Part shown: in pieces, positions 12,190 to 24,403 of the stretch
Position numbering within the stretch: position 1 is the first letter of the stretch
Layout: every line of letters starts with the position of its first letter
Assembly: GCA_030549335.1 (NCBI GenBank)
Contig: CM060194.1
Location: 33,004,171-33,068,170 of the forward strand
DNA from: Pontederia crassipes
Taxonomy: Eukaryota > Streptophyta > Magnoliopsida > Commelinales > Pontederiaceae
Reading direction: 5' to 3'
Length of the DNA: 64,000 nt
Notes under the pieces: model-generated
Told to the model about the DNA's origin: nothing
What the model saw: only the letters and a program-made list of their open reading frames with translations
Databases searched by the model: none
Translations under genes and position numbers: made by a program

Positions 12190-13100
12190 CATAAAAAAGA
12201 GTGAATTAGTGTTTAAATCGAAAATATCGATTTCATAAATATTGTCATGGAAGTTTAAAATTGATTCATTAATATTTAAACCAATACAATAGCAATCATA
12301 TCACATGCATAACAAAGTAGAAAGGAGAGGGAGAGAAAAAAATAAACACAAGATGTACGACGGTTTGTTGACGATGTTCGACTACATTTTGATATACATT
12401 CCTGCTTTGACTTCTCAACCTTGAGGCCGTTGGAAATAACAATAACACCCTTCCTTCGTTTCAAATAAGGCAAGGAATAAATCATTTACAACTCTTGTAT
12501 TTTCTCCTTTTAAGAAGTAAAACGCATCTCTTTCACTCGTAGACTTTCACTCGTCTTTTCTTCTCTCAAGAGATAAGATAAAATCTCTTTTCACTAGGAG
12601 TTAAATGACTATTATAATATCACAATAACACTTCACGATCTCTCTTTTACAATTTTGAACCTCACACAAAGAGTAAGAGAGAAAGAAATCAGATATTTGC
12701 AACTTTGAGCTCAAGATGACTTTTTGAATGAATACAAATGTTTGTCTATCTTTTTCTAGGAAGTTTTATCCTTCTTATGTGTTTTGGACCACTTATATAA
12801 CCTCTAATCTTTTCCTAATCATTAATATTCAAAATTAGTCATTATGTACTTTTCTGCATTAAAATGAGCATTCGTTTTGAGTTTCGGACGTCTATTTTTA
12901 GAACTATTTTTGGAAATATAGTCATTACGTACAACTTTCGGGCACCCGTTTGAGTTTCGGATGGTCGTTAAAAAAATCTTGAAGTTTCGAACATTAACGA
13001 TCACTAACCAACATTTTCGAGTCCGTTTTTATCTCTAACAGTCGACCGAAAGATTTTCAATCGTCCGTTTTTGTCATCAACAGCCTGATGAACTCACACT
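12190..13100. repeat. Dispersed repeat related to the loop of the giant inverted repeat
   Basis: The order of motifs here parallels 34460-34960: a segment resembling ATCGATTTCA...TCATGGAA, a GAGAGGGAGAG-like tract, then GTTGACGATGTTCG, then CTCTCAACCTT/TCGATGACCTT-like text and TCGACCG motifs. The two stretches are clearly related but diverged, which marks a multi-copy element. No coding sequence was recognised. Confidence 0.55.
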
Positions 13101-13104
13101 CTTT

Positions 13105-13990
13105 TATACATAACTTTTTTTGCAAAGTTATCCATATGAGATGATTTTTTATTCTATGAAAAGATAACAAAATTCTCAACAATGTTTATATTCATCATTC
13201 ATCCAAACTCCAATGACATCATAGTCAAACGTTCAATCAAAGTTTAGTGCATAAAATTGTCAATTTCAAATTAAACTTTTTAGATCTTTACTCTTTTATA
13301 CATATCTTTTCATACGAGTATCCAAATGAGATGATATTTTATTTTATGAAAAGCTAACAGGTCAAATATCAATGCTTAGTATACAAAGTTGTGCATTTCA
13401 AATGAAGCATTTTAGACATTTACTCTTTTATACATAACTTTTGATACCGATATCTAAATGAGATGATATTTGTATGAAATTCTAACAACTTTATTTACAA
13501 CTTTTATATTCACCTTTTATCCCAAAATTATTAATAAAGTAATCAAATATTAAATGCAAGTTTAGCACATAAAAATATCAACTTCAAATAAAACTTGACG
13601 TCCTTCATTTTTTTGGCATAATTTTTTATACAATTGTCCAAATGAGTTGATTCTTATTTATATGAAAGGATAAGAGAATTATCTATAATGTTTATATTAA
13701 TCTATTTATCAAATCTCATAATAGAATCCTCAAATATTAAATGCAAGTTTAATACATAAAAATATCAAGTTCAATTCGAAGTTTTTGAGTTTCATTTATT
13801 TAAATATAATTTTTTATTTGGTTGTCCAAATGAGATGATTCTTAATTATCTACAAATATAATAAAATTATTTATACCTTTAATATTTACCTCTTAATGTA
13901 AATCTCGTGAGAACATAGACAAATATTAATCGAAAGTTTAGTGCATGAAGTAACCTATTTTTATTTAAACTTTTTTTGACATTTTAAATA
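13105..13990 (+). repeat. Degenerate tandem array, about five ~130-190-bp units
   Basis: Units begin near 13110, 13308, 13437, 13621 and 13807. Each carries the sequence of blocks (TAT)CCAAATGAGATGAT, ATGAAA..ATAACA, TTTATATTCATC, CAAATATTAAATGCAAGTTTA and ACATAAA..TATCAA in the same order. The second unit is shortened. A single related unit occurs at 34950-35170, with its inverted partner at 33900-34140, inside the giant palindrome. Divergence between units indicates an old array. Confidence 0.7.
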
Positions 13991-14273
13991 TATAATTTTA
14001 TTCTTTTGAGTTTTGTATCATCAAAATATAATTATATAGAGAATAAAAACTTTTCTCCAACAACAAATAATATTAAAAAATTACTAATGATATTTTATCA
14101 AACTTAATTAGATAATTTATTAATATTATTTGTTATAGTCCCACATTTAAAGTTGTTATACATAAGAATATCGAATTTAACCAAGGAAGAATACACGATA
14201 TTACTTTATAATTATTCCGATGAATACTCAATATCAATTTAGTTTGTGATTCACCTAAAAGGTCCATAAATTT

Positions 14274-14632
14274 AATGCTTCTAAATTTTACCCTCCTGTC
14301 ACACCATAATTGAACTTTATTTTAGACCAGTATTATCTACAATTTTTTAGAATGCGGAAGAAAAATAACTTTTAAACTTTCATTTTAGAGTACGAAAGTG
14401 AATCATCTTTCTAACTTTCTTTTCATAATAATCCGCCAAAGGCTAATTAACTTTAAAATAATTTTACATTAAATAACAATAAGAGTTCTAATGACTCAAT
14501 CTCGTGTGCATTTTTGTATCATTACAAACATTACCTCCGCATATATCTCCATTTTACTTGTTAGTTCAATTACATATGGGTTTCCAATTCAAAGAATCAT
14601 AATTTTCATTAGCAATGACATCGATGTAGAGA
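14274..14632. repeat. LTR-type repeat, diverged copy of 19484-19852
   Basis: Aligned blocks include AAATTTTA.CCTC, AATTGAACTT, a GCGGAAG/GCAGAAG-AAATAA block, CTAACTTTC/CTAACTATC, and GTGCATT...ACATTACC..TGCATAT. The same block sits next to a primer-binding-site-like sequence at 19470-19478, which suggests it is an LTR fragment of a Ty3/gypsy element. Confidence 0.5.
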
Positions 14633-14799
14633 AATTATATACATTTTTTCATTACGTTCAACACGCATTTAAGCTATATGTTACTATGTTTACGTGCATG
14701 AACACGAGCTTTATTGTCAGTTTGTTAAGAAGTCTTCAATTAATTTTGATACATGAAGGGAAGTCGGATGAAATCATGAATTTTGTGATAAATTTGCTA

Positions 14800-15840
14800 A
14801 GAACCAAAGGATACATGACACTATTTGGATAATTGTTGATAACTTGATTGTCAAGTCAACACATTTTATACCAGTTCAAAAGGATGATTCTCTTAATACA
14901 TTGGCCAAGCTATATATTGACGAAATTGTGAGACTATATGGTATTCCAATATCTATCATTTCGGATAGAGATCATCGATTTACCTTTCGATTTTGGCATA
15001 GTTTACAAAATGCCTTAGGTACAATTAAAGTTTAGTACTTCATTCAATTATCAAACAGATGAATCAAAGAACAATTCAAACACTTGAAGAGATGTTCAGA
15101 ACTTATATTCTAAAATTTAAGGAATTTTAGGATGAACACTTACCATTAACAGAGTTACCTATAATAATAATTTTCACTCAAGTATCAAGATGACTCCTTT
15201 TGAAGCATTATATGGTAGGAAATGTAGGACACCGATATGTTGGGATGAAGAAAGTGCAATAGTCCTTTTGATACCACAAAAAGTATAAGAGACTGTCGAT
15301 AACCTAAAAATCATCAAACAAAAATTAAAGACAACACAAGATCGTCAAAAGAGTTATGCAGATCAAAATCGTCGAGAAATGGAGTATGACGTGGGAAGTA
15401 AAGTCTTCTTAAAAGTTTCACCTTGGAAATGTGTTATATGATTCGAGAAGAAAGGAATGTTAAGTTCGAGATATGTAGAACCATACAAAATTTTGGAGTG
15501 TATTGGACCAGTTTCATATCGATTAACTCTACCACCGGAGCTATCACGTATTCATGATGTCTTTCATGTCTCTACGCTTTGATGATACCAATCAAATCAT
15601 TATCATGTGTTGGAGCCCCAGTCTATTAAAATACGAGAGGAATTGTCATATAAAGAGAATCCGGTACAAAATATTGGAACAAAGGAAAAAGAACTACGAA
15701 ATTAAAAGATTCCATTAGTTTTGATATTTTGGAGAAATCATTCAAGAGAAGAGACAACTTGAGAGTGAGAGAATCAAATAAAAGAGAAGTAGACGTTCTT
15801 ATTCTCTGAAATAGGTAATCAGATTTCGAAGGTAATTTTT
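14800..15840 (+). mobile_element. Ty3/gypsy polyprotein remnant (integrase C-terminal part), degenerate
   Basis: Broken frames encode typical gypsy integrase text: [17 protein letters not shown], then [20 protein letters not shown], and further on [20 protein letters not shown], a basic segment, [20 protein letters not shown] and [10 protein letters not shown]. Several frame changes and stop codons make it non-functional. The element runs in + orientation and leads into an LTR candidate at 15855. Confidence 0.85.
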
Positions 15841-15854
15841 TTTTGAGGAAGAAT

Positions 15855-17332
15855 TGTCACGAACGTACCCTACAAATGTCATCTTTGCATAATCATGCAT
15901 TTAATTAACATATTAAGTTAGTTTGAATTTCCATTTAGTGATATTTGTATATAGTAATTAATATTTCGATTACAACATACTTATTACTTAATTATTAATA
16001 AACTTTACAAAGTAATTATATAAAGTTATTAGAAATAAATTATAAAATTTATAAATATTATAATATATCTATTTAAATATGATTAAGTAAGTCTAATTAG
16101 GGTTAAAATACTTAGTTATGATAAAAAAAATGTGATTGATCATCATTTAAGTTCCAAGCAATTGAAACAAACAGGTGATGCTTAAAGAGATATTTTTTCA
16201 AACTGCCATATGATGTCAAAAAATTCGGAAAAAAAAGTAACTTAGTGTTATCCTTTCACGTCCAAAGAATTACCAGAAGAAGAACTCAAGAGAAACGAAC
16301 TGGAGAAATTCGAAAACATAGGCTGTTCAAGGTGAGTTCTTAATTCAAAAATTGTCCTTCTGATTTAAAGGATCATTATTTCGTGGTTATCCAACCATAA
16401 ATTATGAAATTTTGTATGGTTAATCCAATAGAAGTTAGCTTTCCATGGCCCCTAAAATCACCTAAAAAAGGGGTTTTATAAAAAAAGTTATGAACTTAAC
16501 TTCGTTGGCCAATCATCCTATCCCGAGTTAGATACATGTTTAATTTATAAATTAGGGCACGATTAAAATATGATGAATTAGGGTTTAAAATTTGGATAGG
16601 ATTAATTAGACATTCCAATGGCTCGATGAGAGGTAGAATCAATATTTGGGAGAAATGAATTTTGCATTTCATATTGATTCTTCTGTCATGTTCTAGGACA
16701 TTGATAGATCACAACCCAAATTCACTATTTTTGTTCTAAGTTTATACAAGTAGTTAAATTCTCTAATTTTTATGAAGAAATAATAAGGAAGTATAGTTTT
16801 TAGGAAAAACATTATCTCATTAAATAGGCAAGTATGAAGAAACATTTAATCTTTCAATGGCACATAGTTAAAGATATTTGGGGTTGGAAACATTAGTATA
16901 TCTAGTTTTTAATTAATACAGAATCAGAAGATGTGCCCATGTGATTAAGAAGCTATGAATTATTAATTGACAGACTCTCAATATGAAATCTTGTGACAAC
17001 ACCTAGTTAAATTTTGGAGGATCGAAAAGTCCCAAGTGTGAAATAGCCTATGAATATAAATATTTAAAGTTAGATATTAGTATTAGAAGATATTATATAT
17101 ATTTTAAGGTGCATAAACATTCATGCATCATGAGCATGCATTGCATATTACTTTATTAGTGATTGAAAAGTAAAAAGACATTATTTACTTGTAGGAAAAC
17201 ATCAAGGTACAAGTGAAAAGAAGAAAAATCTAATAAACCTCCTTGAAAGGATAAAGTATTAAGGTGAGTAGATAAATTTACAACATAACAATTATGTTAA
17301 TTCTTTTATTTAAGATATTATCTCAAGCAGAG

Positions 17333-17380
<48 letters not shown>

Positions 17381-18483
17381 GAAGCATGTCTTGAACTATG
17401 GAAAGTATTTATGATATGTTTCATGAATTTCATATGAGATGGAGAAAACTCTTACATCAAAATATTTTCAAGGAATAATGCTTGTGAACTTAAAATAACT
17501 TAAAAATGATATTGATATGTGATCGTGATATGTTATTTTGGGGCATATATTGGGTCTTTGCCCTTTGAGAGCTGTTCTACGTGTACGTATTGACTCATAT
17601 TATGCTCTTCATATTTGAGAATCATGATTGTGAAGCTCTGTCATGAAGGGATACGTATTGACCCATGATGTACTTTGCGTATACGAGAGTCATGATTGTA
17701 AAGTTCTATTTAACTGTATGACACATATGAAGGGATACATATTAACTCATGATATGATCTGCGTATATATGACACATGATCATGGAGGAATACGTATTGA
17801 CCCATGATAAGTACGTGCAATAATATATGTGTGGAGTTTAACTATGAATAGAATGAGATTTTGAGTTACTTTATTTATGTGAAAATTCCTATAATTTGAT
17901 AACTTATGTTACATGTGTTATGAATTAAATCTTTTCTCATAGTAAAAAAATGTGATTATTTAAATATTATTTGTACTTGTATTGTTCCCTATGTTATATT
18001 TTTATTTCGCTTACTAAGTAAATGATTGTTGCTTATAATACTCATTTTAAAATTTTCAAATACTTATAAGTTCTCGAGTTGAGTCAACTCGGAGTTTATT
18101 TTTGCTGCATATAGAAAAGGTCGAGCCACCAGAGCACTCTTATTTTTCTCTTCACTTTTATTTTTGGAAGCATGCATATAATAGATAAACTTAAGAGTTG
18201 TAAGAGAGTTTGTTAGAATATTTTTGTAAGGATGTATAAAACTTGATCCTGCGGGGTGTTATATGTGAAATGATTTGTGAGACAATAATGATAATATGTG
18301 AACATTATGTCTCATATTCTTGAGTAAACTTTGATGAGTATATATGCATCTATTGTATGCACTAACAAATAACATGAGATAAGTAAGGGGGAGGTTTTAC
18401 CGATTTTATTTTTTGAATTGCTAAACATAATCAAGGGATGTAATAATTGAGATTAAAACTTAGTCACGGAGTTAGGTGTGACA
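15855..18483 (+). mobile_element. Candidate long LTR (~2.6 kb) at the 3' end of the Ty3/gypsy remnant
   Basis: The start TGTCAC follows a purine-rich GAGGAAGAAT tract (polypurine-tract position) directly after the pol remnant. A matching inverted terminus GTGACA occurs at 18478-18483. The span contains no coherent coding sequence and includes a (TTA)16 microsatellite at 17333-17380. The left end of the 7-kb tandem duplication (16551) lies inside this LTR, so the second copy carries only its right part (23541-25506). The LTR extent is inferred from termini, not from a paired 5' LTR. Confidence 0.5.
17333..17380. repeat. (TTA)16 microsatellite, copy 1
   Basis: 48 bp of perfect TTA repeats. It corresponds to the longer tract at 24323-24403 in copy 2. 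Confidence 0.95.
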
Positions 18484-19477
18484 ATTGACGTCTCCCGTGT
18501 TCATTTGATTCCGTGCTGTTGCACTCCACAAATGGACAATTTCTTGCAAAATGTCCAACTTGTCCACAATTAAAACAAGTCTCATTACATTCACTGTCAT
18601 GCCTATGTCCACAATAATTGCACTAAGGCCTAATCCTATTATCTTGGCAGTCCTCATGCCTTTGTTGCTGACCACCTTTCCTTCTAGATTGATTTTGTCT
18701 AGGCTCGTGTATGCTATTCTTGATCTTCTTGTATTTTGCATTTTTACTTTACATTTCTCCATCAAGTTGGTCATCCTGATAGTATCATTTAGTCTCGTGA
18801 TTGTTCATCCTAGTTGAGTATTTTCCAAGTCGTATAAATTTGGTCATGTACTCAGACCTCATGTTATCCTACGCCAATTGTAGGAACTCTTGTTACTTCA
18901 AGTCCCTCTTGTAGGCAAGAAACAAGCACTCTCTATAGATCCTTCTAAACTTTAGACTTCCTCAATGATAAGGAATTCCATATACGATGGCATTCTATCA
19001 TTTTTTAGCATTTCCTGTCAAACGAAATATTATTTTCTTAAGCAAAATTTATGAGCTTGAAGGTCTCCTCGATGGCTTGAATTCATCATTTCATAGTATC
19101 AAAATTATCTATCCCATTGAACTAGGGTGGTATGAGCTTAAGAAACTTTTGAATTGTGCTCTTCTTCATGTTAGCCTCATTTGGTTGAAACCCATTGTTA
19201 GAGTCATTCAACGAGTTGACCATTTGTTGGTTCATTGCAGCTGATCAAATATTTGATTACTATCAACGTTACCCCAGTTTACTTAACTTTTATAACTAAC
19301 TTGATGATAATAGAAGTTATCTACAAGTGCAATATCAATGCATTTCTTCAGACAGTATGTGTCAAATCAAAACTTACTTACATTGGATGACTTGACAACA
19401 GTTCGTGATGTTTTGCACATAGACTTTCAACTAATTTTATCCCAAGAAAGGTCTAACACTTTAGATTTGATACCAAT
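18484..19477 (-). mobile_element. Ty3/gypsy gag remnant (copy 1)
   Basis: On the minus strand, out of frame in places, the text CFNCGQVGHFARNCP is a CCHC zinc knuckle, preceded by Arg-rich segments typical of gag. At 19470-19478 the minus strand reads TTGGTATCA, the sequence pairing with the 3' end of initiator Met tRNA (primer binding site), right after a putative LTR end. Pol is missing: the gag end abuts the oppositely oriented LTR. The element is therefore a broken head-to-head junction of two gypsy copies. The same remnant is repeated at 25507-26500. Confidence 0.75.
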
Positions 19478-19860
19478 TGTAATGCTCCCAAATTTTATCC
19501 TCTTATCGAATGACAATTGAACTTATTTTGGTCCGACGGTACTTATAATTTCTTCTTTTTGAATCTTTCTTACAGAGAACGCAGAAGCGAAATAATTTTT
19601 AAACTTTCTTTTACAAAGTGGGGAAGATAATAACTTTTCTAACTATCCTTTATAATAATCCTCTAAAGGTTAGCTAATTTTCAAATAATTTTATATTAAA
19701 TAAAAAGAAAAGTTCTAATGATCCAATCCCATGTGCATTATCACGAACATTACCGTTGCATATGTTTCCATTTGTACTTATCAGTCCAACTATTTGTAGG
19801 ATTCAAACACAAAAAATAAAATAAAATTTTCATAAGTAATGACGCTCAGTACATGAGATA
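19478..19860 (-). mobile_element. Putative 5' LTR fragment of the minus-strand gypsy element (copy 1)
   Basis: It lies immediately upstream (minus-strand sense) of the TGGTATCA primer binding site and begins TGTAATGCTCCC on the plus strand. It is homologous to 14274-14632. Repeated at 26501-26883. Confidence 0.5.
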
Positions 19861-20029
19861 ATATAAATTTATAATAAAAATAAATCAAACTTAACTATAG
19901 AACAATCATAAGGTCAATAGTCGGCGATCATATTTTTTCAATAAACAATGCTTACTTATCTTATTTTTATTCATATTCATACTCATATTCATATCATGTC
20001 AATTTCACGTTCATATAAGTAACGAACTA

Positions 20030-21600
20030 GCATACGATATGCACGTGGTCATAATTTTTCAAAAGAAATTTAAAATAATAATAATAATAATAATAATATA
20101 TTTATTCTTATTTTAGATCTCCATTTAAGAAAAATGATATTTTCCTTTGTTTTTTAAATATTATTATTTCAATTTATTTTAAGAAATATATAAAAATGTT
20201 TCCAATAAAAAAATAAATATTTAAATTTTAGTAAAATAAATTTCTTTTGTTTTTTTTCATATGTGGACTAGCATATAAACAATCTTATAAAACAATTTTG
20301 AAAAAATTGAAAAAAAGAACATCAAGGCTTGTAATAGCATTAAGAATAACTTGATCCTTTTGGTCAAAAAACTCATTTTTTTTATTTTTTTAAGACCTGC
20401 TTGGTTGCGGATTATGTGGCGAAATAAGTAATTATTCTTTTGAATAAAGTCAAACGCATAGAGGATTAGGAATACAGCATGACATCGTCCACATAGCTCC
20501 AAGGTATGTTTAATCTTGTCTGTAGTGTGTTTTTTGGATTATGATAATCCACATTTTCAATGGAATAGAAGATATTCATTCATTTTGAATTGAGGGTCGA
20601 CCGTCATTTTACTGTTCATTGAAGTCGATAGTAAAATCATTCTCCTTTTAAACTAACTACATGTGAGGGAATTTTAGTCATTTTATTCAACTTGTCCCAT
20701 TCAATTTGAACACTATTAAAAATACAAATATGAATAGGTGTCAAGTTCAATAAAAAAGAAAATAGATTAGTGCTTCACAAAATTCAAGATATCTCACATT
20801 GAGATGAATAAATACACTTATTCACTTCGGCCATGTTTGGTTTGAATATAAATAAAAAATAGTGTTATTCTTTATTATTCTGCCAAACAAGGTAGTTAAA
20901 CCTTAAAAAAGGTAAAGAACAAAGTTTGTATTAATAAAAAATTTATCCTTTTAAAACAGTGTGTTTTATAGAGATAAGTTATTCTATCAAAAAGGTGAAA
21001 TAAGATTTATTCTTTGCACAAACTTCCAAAAATTCTTAATCTATAATAATAATCATGCTTATTCCAAGAATTATTATCCATCAATCAAATACCACCTTTA
21101 TTCTGTATCCAAGATAGGGCCTTACAAGATGTTTGATATGAGAACAAGAGAGATGTTTGATATGAGAACAAAAGCTAAAATAAGAGGTTTGTCCTTATTT
21201 TGGTCAACTTTTTATCATTTTGAAACCAACTCAAAAAATACATAAAACACCATATTTTATTCTTAAAATGAGATAATAATGTTACTACTAATAATAGGAA
21301 CAAATATTTTGTTCTTTATCCAAATACTATTTATCTTTTGTCATAAAAATATTTTGAGTTTTGTTTATCTGAAAAAGATTATTTCTTCTAATTCCTTTTT
21401 AATGTGTTCATGTCGCACTTGGAGCAGCAAACTTCAAGCTGGATTACCAAACCGGCAATTATAATATTTTTTTATTGCAAACATCTGATTCCTAATTTTT
21501 GCTTTTACCTCTGGGTAGAAAATGATGTTTTAGCTTTCTTCGTGTGACATCACATTCTTTGTAACCACGAAGAGCGGATTCTTTTGGGGCGTTGTGTAAC
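20030..21600 (+). repeat. Copy of the CCCH gene promoter region split by a ~1.1-kb insertion (copy 1)
   Basis: 20030-20320 aligns with 39336-39612 (blocks ATATGCACGTG.TCATAATTTTT, AGATCTCCATTTAAGAAAAA, TTATTATTTCAATTTATTTTA). 21463-21600 aligns with 39636-39780 (TTTTTTTATTGCAAACATCTGA, AACCACGAAGAGCG). The ~1.14 kb between them is absent at 39 kb and has no clear terminal repeats. It includes text such as CATGTTTGGTT and CCAAACAAGG, as in some MITEs. Confidence 0.75.
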
Positions 21601-22487
21601 AACTAAAAAACATCCAATGCAATAAATGGCCAACTGTCATTTCATAACAACCAAACAAATGAGAAAAAAATCACAAATTTTTTTAACCCCATAATTTATG
21701 GACAATTAGTTATATTCCATTACAATTTAGAGAAGATCATAATCTCATTAAAATAAATCCCATAAAATCCTTATATTAACCACCCAAATAACCCCCTCAC
21801 AACCCTTTAATTTGGCCACTAATTTTAGAATATGTGAGAAGAAAAAAAAGAGGACAAGAGTTCCTGGATTTCTTCTTTTGCACTTTCTCCTCTCTCCCTC
21901 ATGAGTTTCCCCACTCATAGAGGACGTTATCACGGAAGATCGCAATGGGGCATTGGATCGATGAGGATCAAGGGGACGAGCATGATACCTTGATTAATCT
22001 CTGATCAAAATATGTTTAAGTTTCCTTAATTTTCTTGTTGTTCAGATTTCATAGCGAAAATTATTAAATGATTTCGGATAGAATTTTGTTGTCCATAAAC
22101 GATGAAAAAATTTTGAATGATAGCCCTTGAGGTCTAGTTTTCGTAGAATAAAAAATTGTGTCAATAAGAGTTAATGATCAAAAGTTAATGATGAAACATC
22201 GTGCCAAATAAAATTGTAAAATATGCTAATTACTCAAAATTGCAAAAGTTATTTTGAGGTTTCACTCGTTACTTTTTTCTCTCGATTTAAGAACAAGAAT
22301 GACACAAATACTCAGCATTTTGATGAGCTAGAAAGTGAAAACCTTTTGGGTGAGGATAATCTTGGCAAAGACCTACATATTTTGGACTCTGAGAATATTT
22401 TTGTGGTTGACTTCTAAAATGGAGTCAGTTGCTTATGTTCCAACCAGTGCAAGTGGGCAAATTTTGATTGTTGATGATAGTAGAAAT

Positions 22488-23036
22488 TAGGGCAGAGCAA
22501 AATCGGGTTCGAGTCCGGGTCCACTGTGACCCGGTCCCGACCCGATTTTGCCCGTGTCTAAAAAATTTAGACCCAGTACCGGTACTGGTCCCGACCGGTA
22601 CCGGGACCGTGTTGGACCCGATAAATCGAGAATAAAATCGGGTTCAAAATAAATATTAAAAAATAAAATATATAAAAAAGTTTATATAATTAATAAAACC
22701 AAATCATGATTTGATTAAATAAATATCAAATAAACTTAAGATTACATCAATTTATCATATAATAAATCAATAACATTATTTTAAAACATTTTAAAATGAA
22801 AAAATGTCCATCAAATTAATAAATAATTAGAATTATTACCATAATTATTATTATAACCGAGTCGGGTCACGGGTCGGGTTTTTATACATTGGACCCAGTC
22901 CCGACCCAGAATCCACCGGGATTATTTTTTGAACCCGGTACCGACCCGATTTAGAACTGGACCGGGAATATTTCCCGAATAATCGGGTCGGTGCGGGTCG
23001 GGTCGACCGGGTCGACTCGGCCCGTGCTCAGCCCTA
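22488..23036. mobile_element. hAT-type MITE, 549 bp, inserted in pseudogene coding sequence (copy 1)
   Basis: Terminal inverted repeats TAGGGCAGAGCA (left) and TAGGGCTGAGCA (right, read on the other strand). The 8-bp target duplication GTAGAAAT is at 22480-22487 and 23037-23044. Subterminal parts are GC-rich with repeated CCCGACCCG/CGGGTC motifs and the core is AT-rich. There is no transposase, so the element is non-autonomous. The 8-bp duplication and TAGGG ends fit the hAT superfamily. Confidence 0.92.
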
Positions 23037-23204
23037 GTAGAAATGAAGATGATGAAAAGGGCCACTGGACTCATGCTCGAGTAGCTAAAGTCAGCTTGCT
23101 GATGTCGGTCGACCCGGCCCGTGCTCAGCCCTAGTAGAAATGAAGTTGATGAAAAGGGCCACTGGACTCATGCTCGAGTAGCTGAAGTCAGCTTGCTGAT
23201 ATGT
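23010..23204. repeat. 97-bp tandem duplication spanning the MITE end (copy 1)
   Basis: The last ~25 bp of the MITE, its target duplication and ~60 bp of transporter exon (ending GTCAGCTTGCTGAT) are repeated once, with the GTAGAAAT blocks 97 bp apart (23037 and 23134). A few substitutions separate the two units. Repeated at 30033-30227 in the second 7-kb copy. Confidence 0.9.
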
Positions 23205-24322
23205 CCTTTTTAGTTTTTTGCACAATTGATGTTTAATCTCTTTCTTAAGTATACAACAATTACTATAAATATCTTGGAACAATATCATCAATTTTTTCGT
23301 TACCGCCTTTTTTCTCTAATTTAGTAGTTTTTCTTATTCTTGCAGTCCAACACTATTCAGAGTAGCACATCTAGCCTCTTCACTTTCTTGGTTGCTTTAG
23401 CTTTCTTAGGAGAAACATTCTCATGGGTGGATATGATTAGTGTACTTCTTTGCATGGGAGGAACAATTATAGTTAGTATGACTGATTCTCTTGCTTTGGT
23501 TTCAGCAGGACTACATGTTATCTATATCACTTTGATTCTAATTAGGGCACGATTAAAATATGATGAATTAGGGTTTAAAATTTGGATAGGATTAATTAGA
23601 CATTCCAATGGCTCGATGAGAGGTAGAATCAATATTTGGGAGAAATGAATTTTGCATTTCATATTGATTCTTCTGTCATGTTCTAGGACATTGATAGATC
23701 ACAACCCAAATTCACTATTTTTGTTCTAAGTTTATACAAGTAGTTAAATTCTCTAATTTTTATGAAGAAATAATAAGGAAGTATAGTTTTTAGGAAAAAC
23801 ATTATCTCATTAAATAGGCAAGTATGAAGAAACATTTAATCTTTCAATGGCACATAGTTAAAGATATTTGGGGTTGGAAACATTAGTATATCTAGTTTTT
23901 AATTAATACAGAATCAGAAGATGTGCCCATGTGATTAAGAAGCTATGAATTATTAATTGACAGACTCTCAATATGAAATCTTGTGACAACACCTAGTTAA
24001 ATTTTGGAGGATCGAAAAGTCCCAAGTGTGAAATAGCCTATGAATATAAATATTTAAAGTTAGATATTAGTATTAGAAGATATTATATATATTTTAAGGT
24101 GCATAAACATTCATGCATCATGAGCATGCATTGCATATTACTTTATTAGTGATTGAAAAGTAAAAAGACATTATTTACTTGTAGGAAAACATCAAGGTAC
24201 AAGTGAAAAGAAGAAAAATCTAATAAACCTCCTTGAAAGGATAAAGTATTAAGGTGAGTAGATAAATTTACAACATAACAATTATGTTAATTCTTTTATT
24301 TAAGATATTATCTCAAGCAGAG

Positions 24323-24403
<81 letters not shown>
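24323..24403. repeat. (TTA)27 microsatellite, copy 2
   Basis: 81 bp of perfect TTA repeats, 11 units longer than in copy 1. This accounts for the whole 33-bp length difference between the two 7-kb copies. Confidence 0.95.

Larger units (their letters stand above)
16551..23540. repeat. Tandem duplication, copy 1 (~6.99 kb)
   Basis: Starts at ATTAGGGCACGATT (16551) and ends where the same sequence restarts at 23541. Copy 2 matches it throughout. I saw only a (TTA)n length difference (16 versus 27 units) and two substitutions. The left breakpoint is inside the gypsy LTR; the right breakpoint is at the end of a transporter pseudogene exon. Confidence 0.97.
22290..23540 (+). pseudogene. EamA/SLC35F-type transporter pseudogene, 5' part (copy 1, truncated)
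   Basis: Decayed exons of a plant drug/metabolite-type transporter (family annotated as YML018C-like vacuolar membrane protein). The text KMESVAYVPTSASGQILIVDDSRN is cut by a MITE at 22488 and resumes after it with EDDEKGHWTHARVAKVSLL; a Trp codon of the next block (ICPFW) is now TAG. The donor after KYTTIT reads AT instead of GT (23265-23266). The next exon, 23346-23538 (SNTIQSSTSSLFTFLVALAF, GGTIIVS, LALVSAGLHVIYITLI), has a good acceptor TTCTTGCAG. The copy ends in this exon at the duplication junction. Relatives have ~16 more residues between IIVS..DS and LALVS. Not functional. Confidence 0.85.

Noticed and set aside
13105-13990. Possible CRISPR-like array
   Set aside because: Units are degenerate, without constant short repeats and unique spacers, and the genome is a plant's.
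18472-18817. Frames of 88-100 codons on both strands in the gypsy region
   Set aside because: Out-of-phase shadows of the decayed gag; the zinc knuckle is in a different minus-strand frame.
20257-21464. Several 61-94-codon frames in the insertion within the CCCH promoter copy
   Set aside because: AT-rich, low-complexity translations with no family resemblance.
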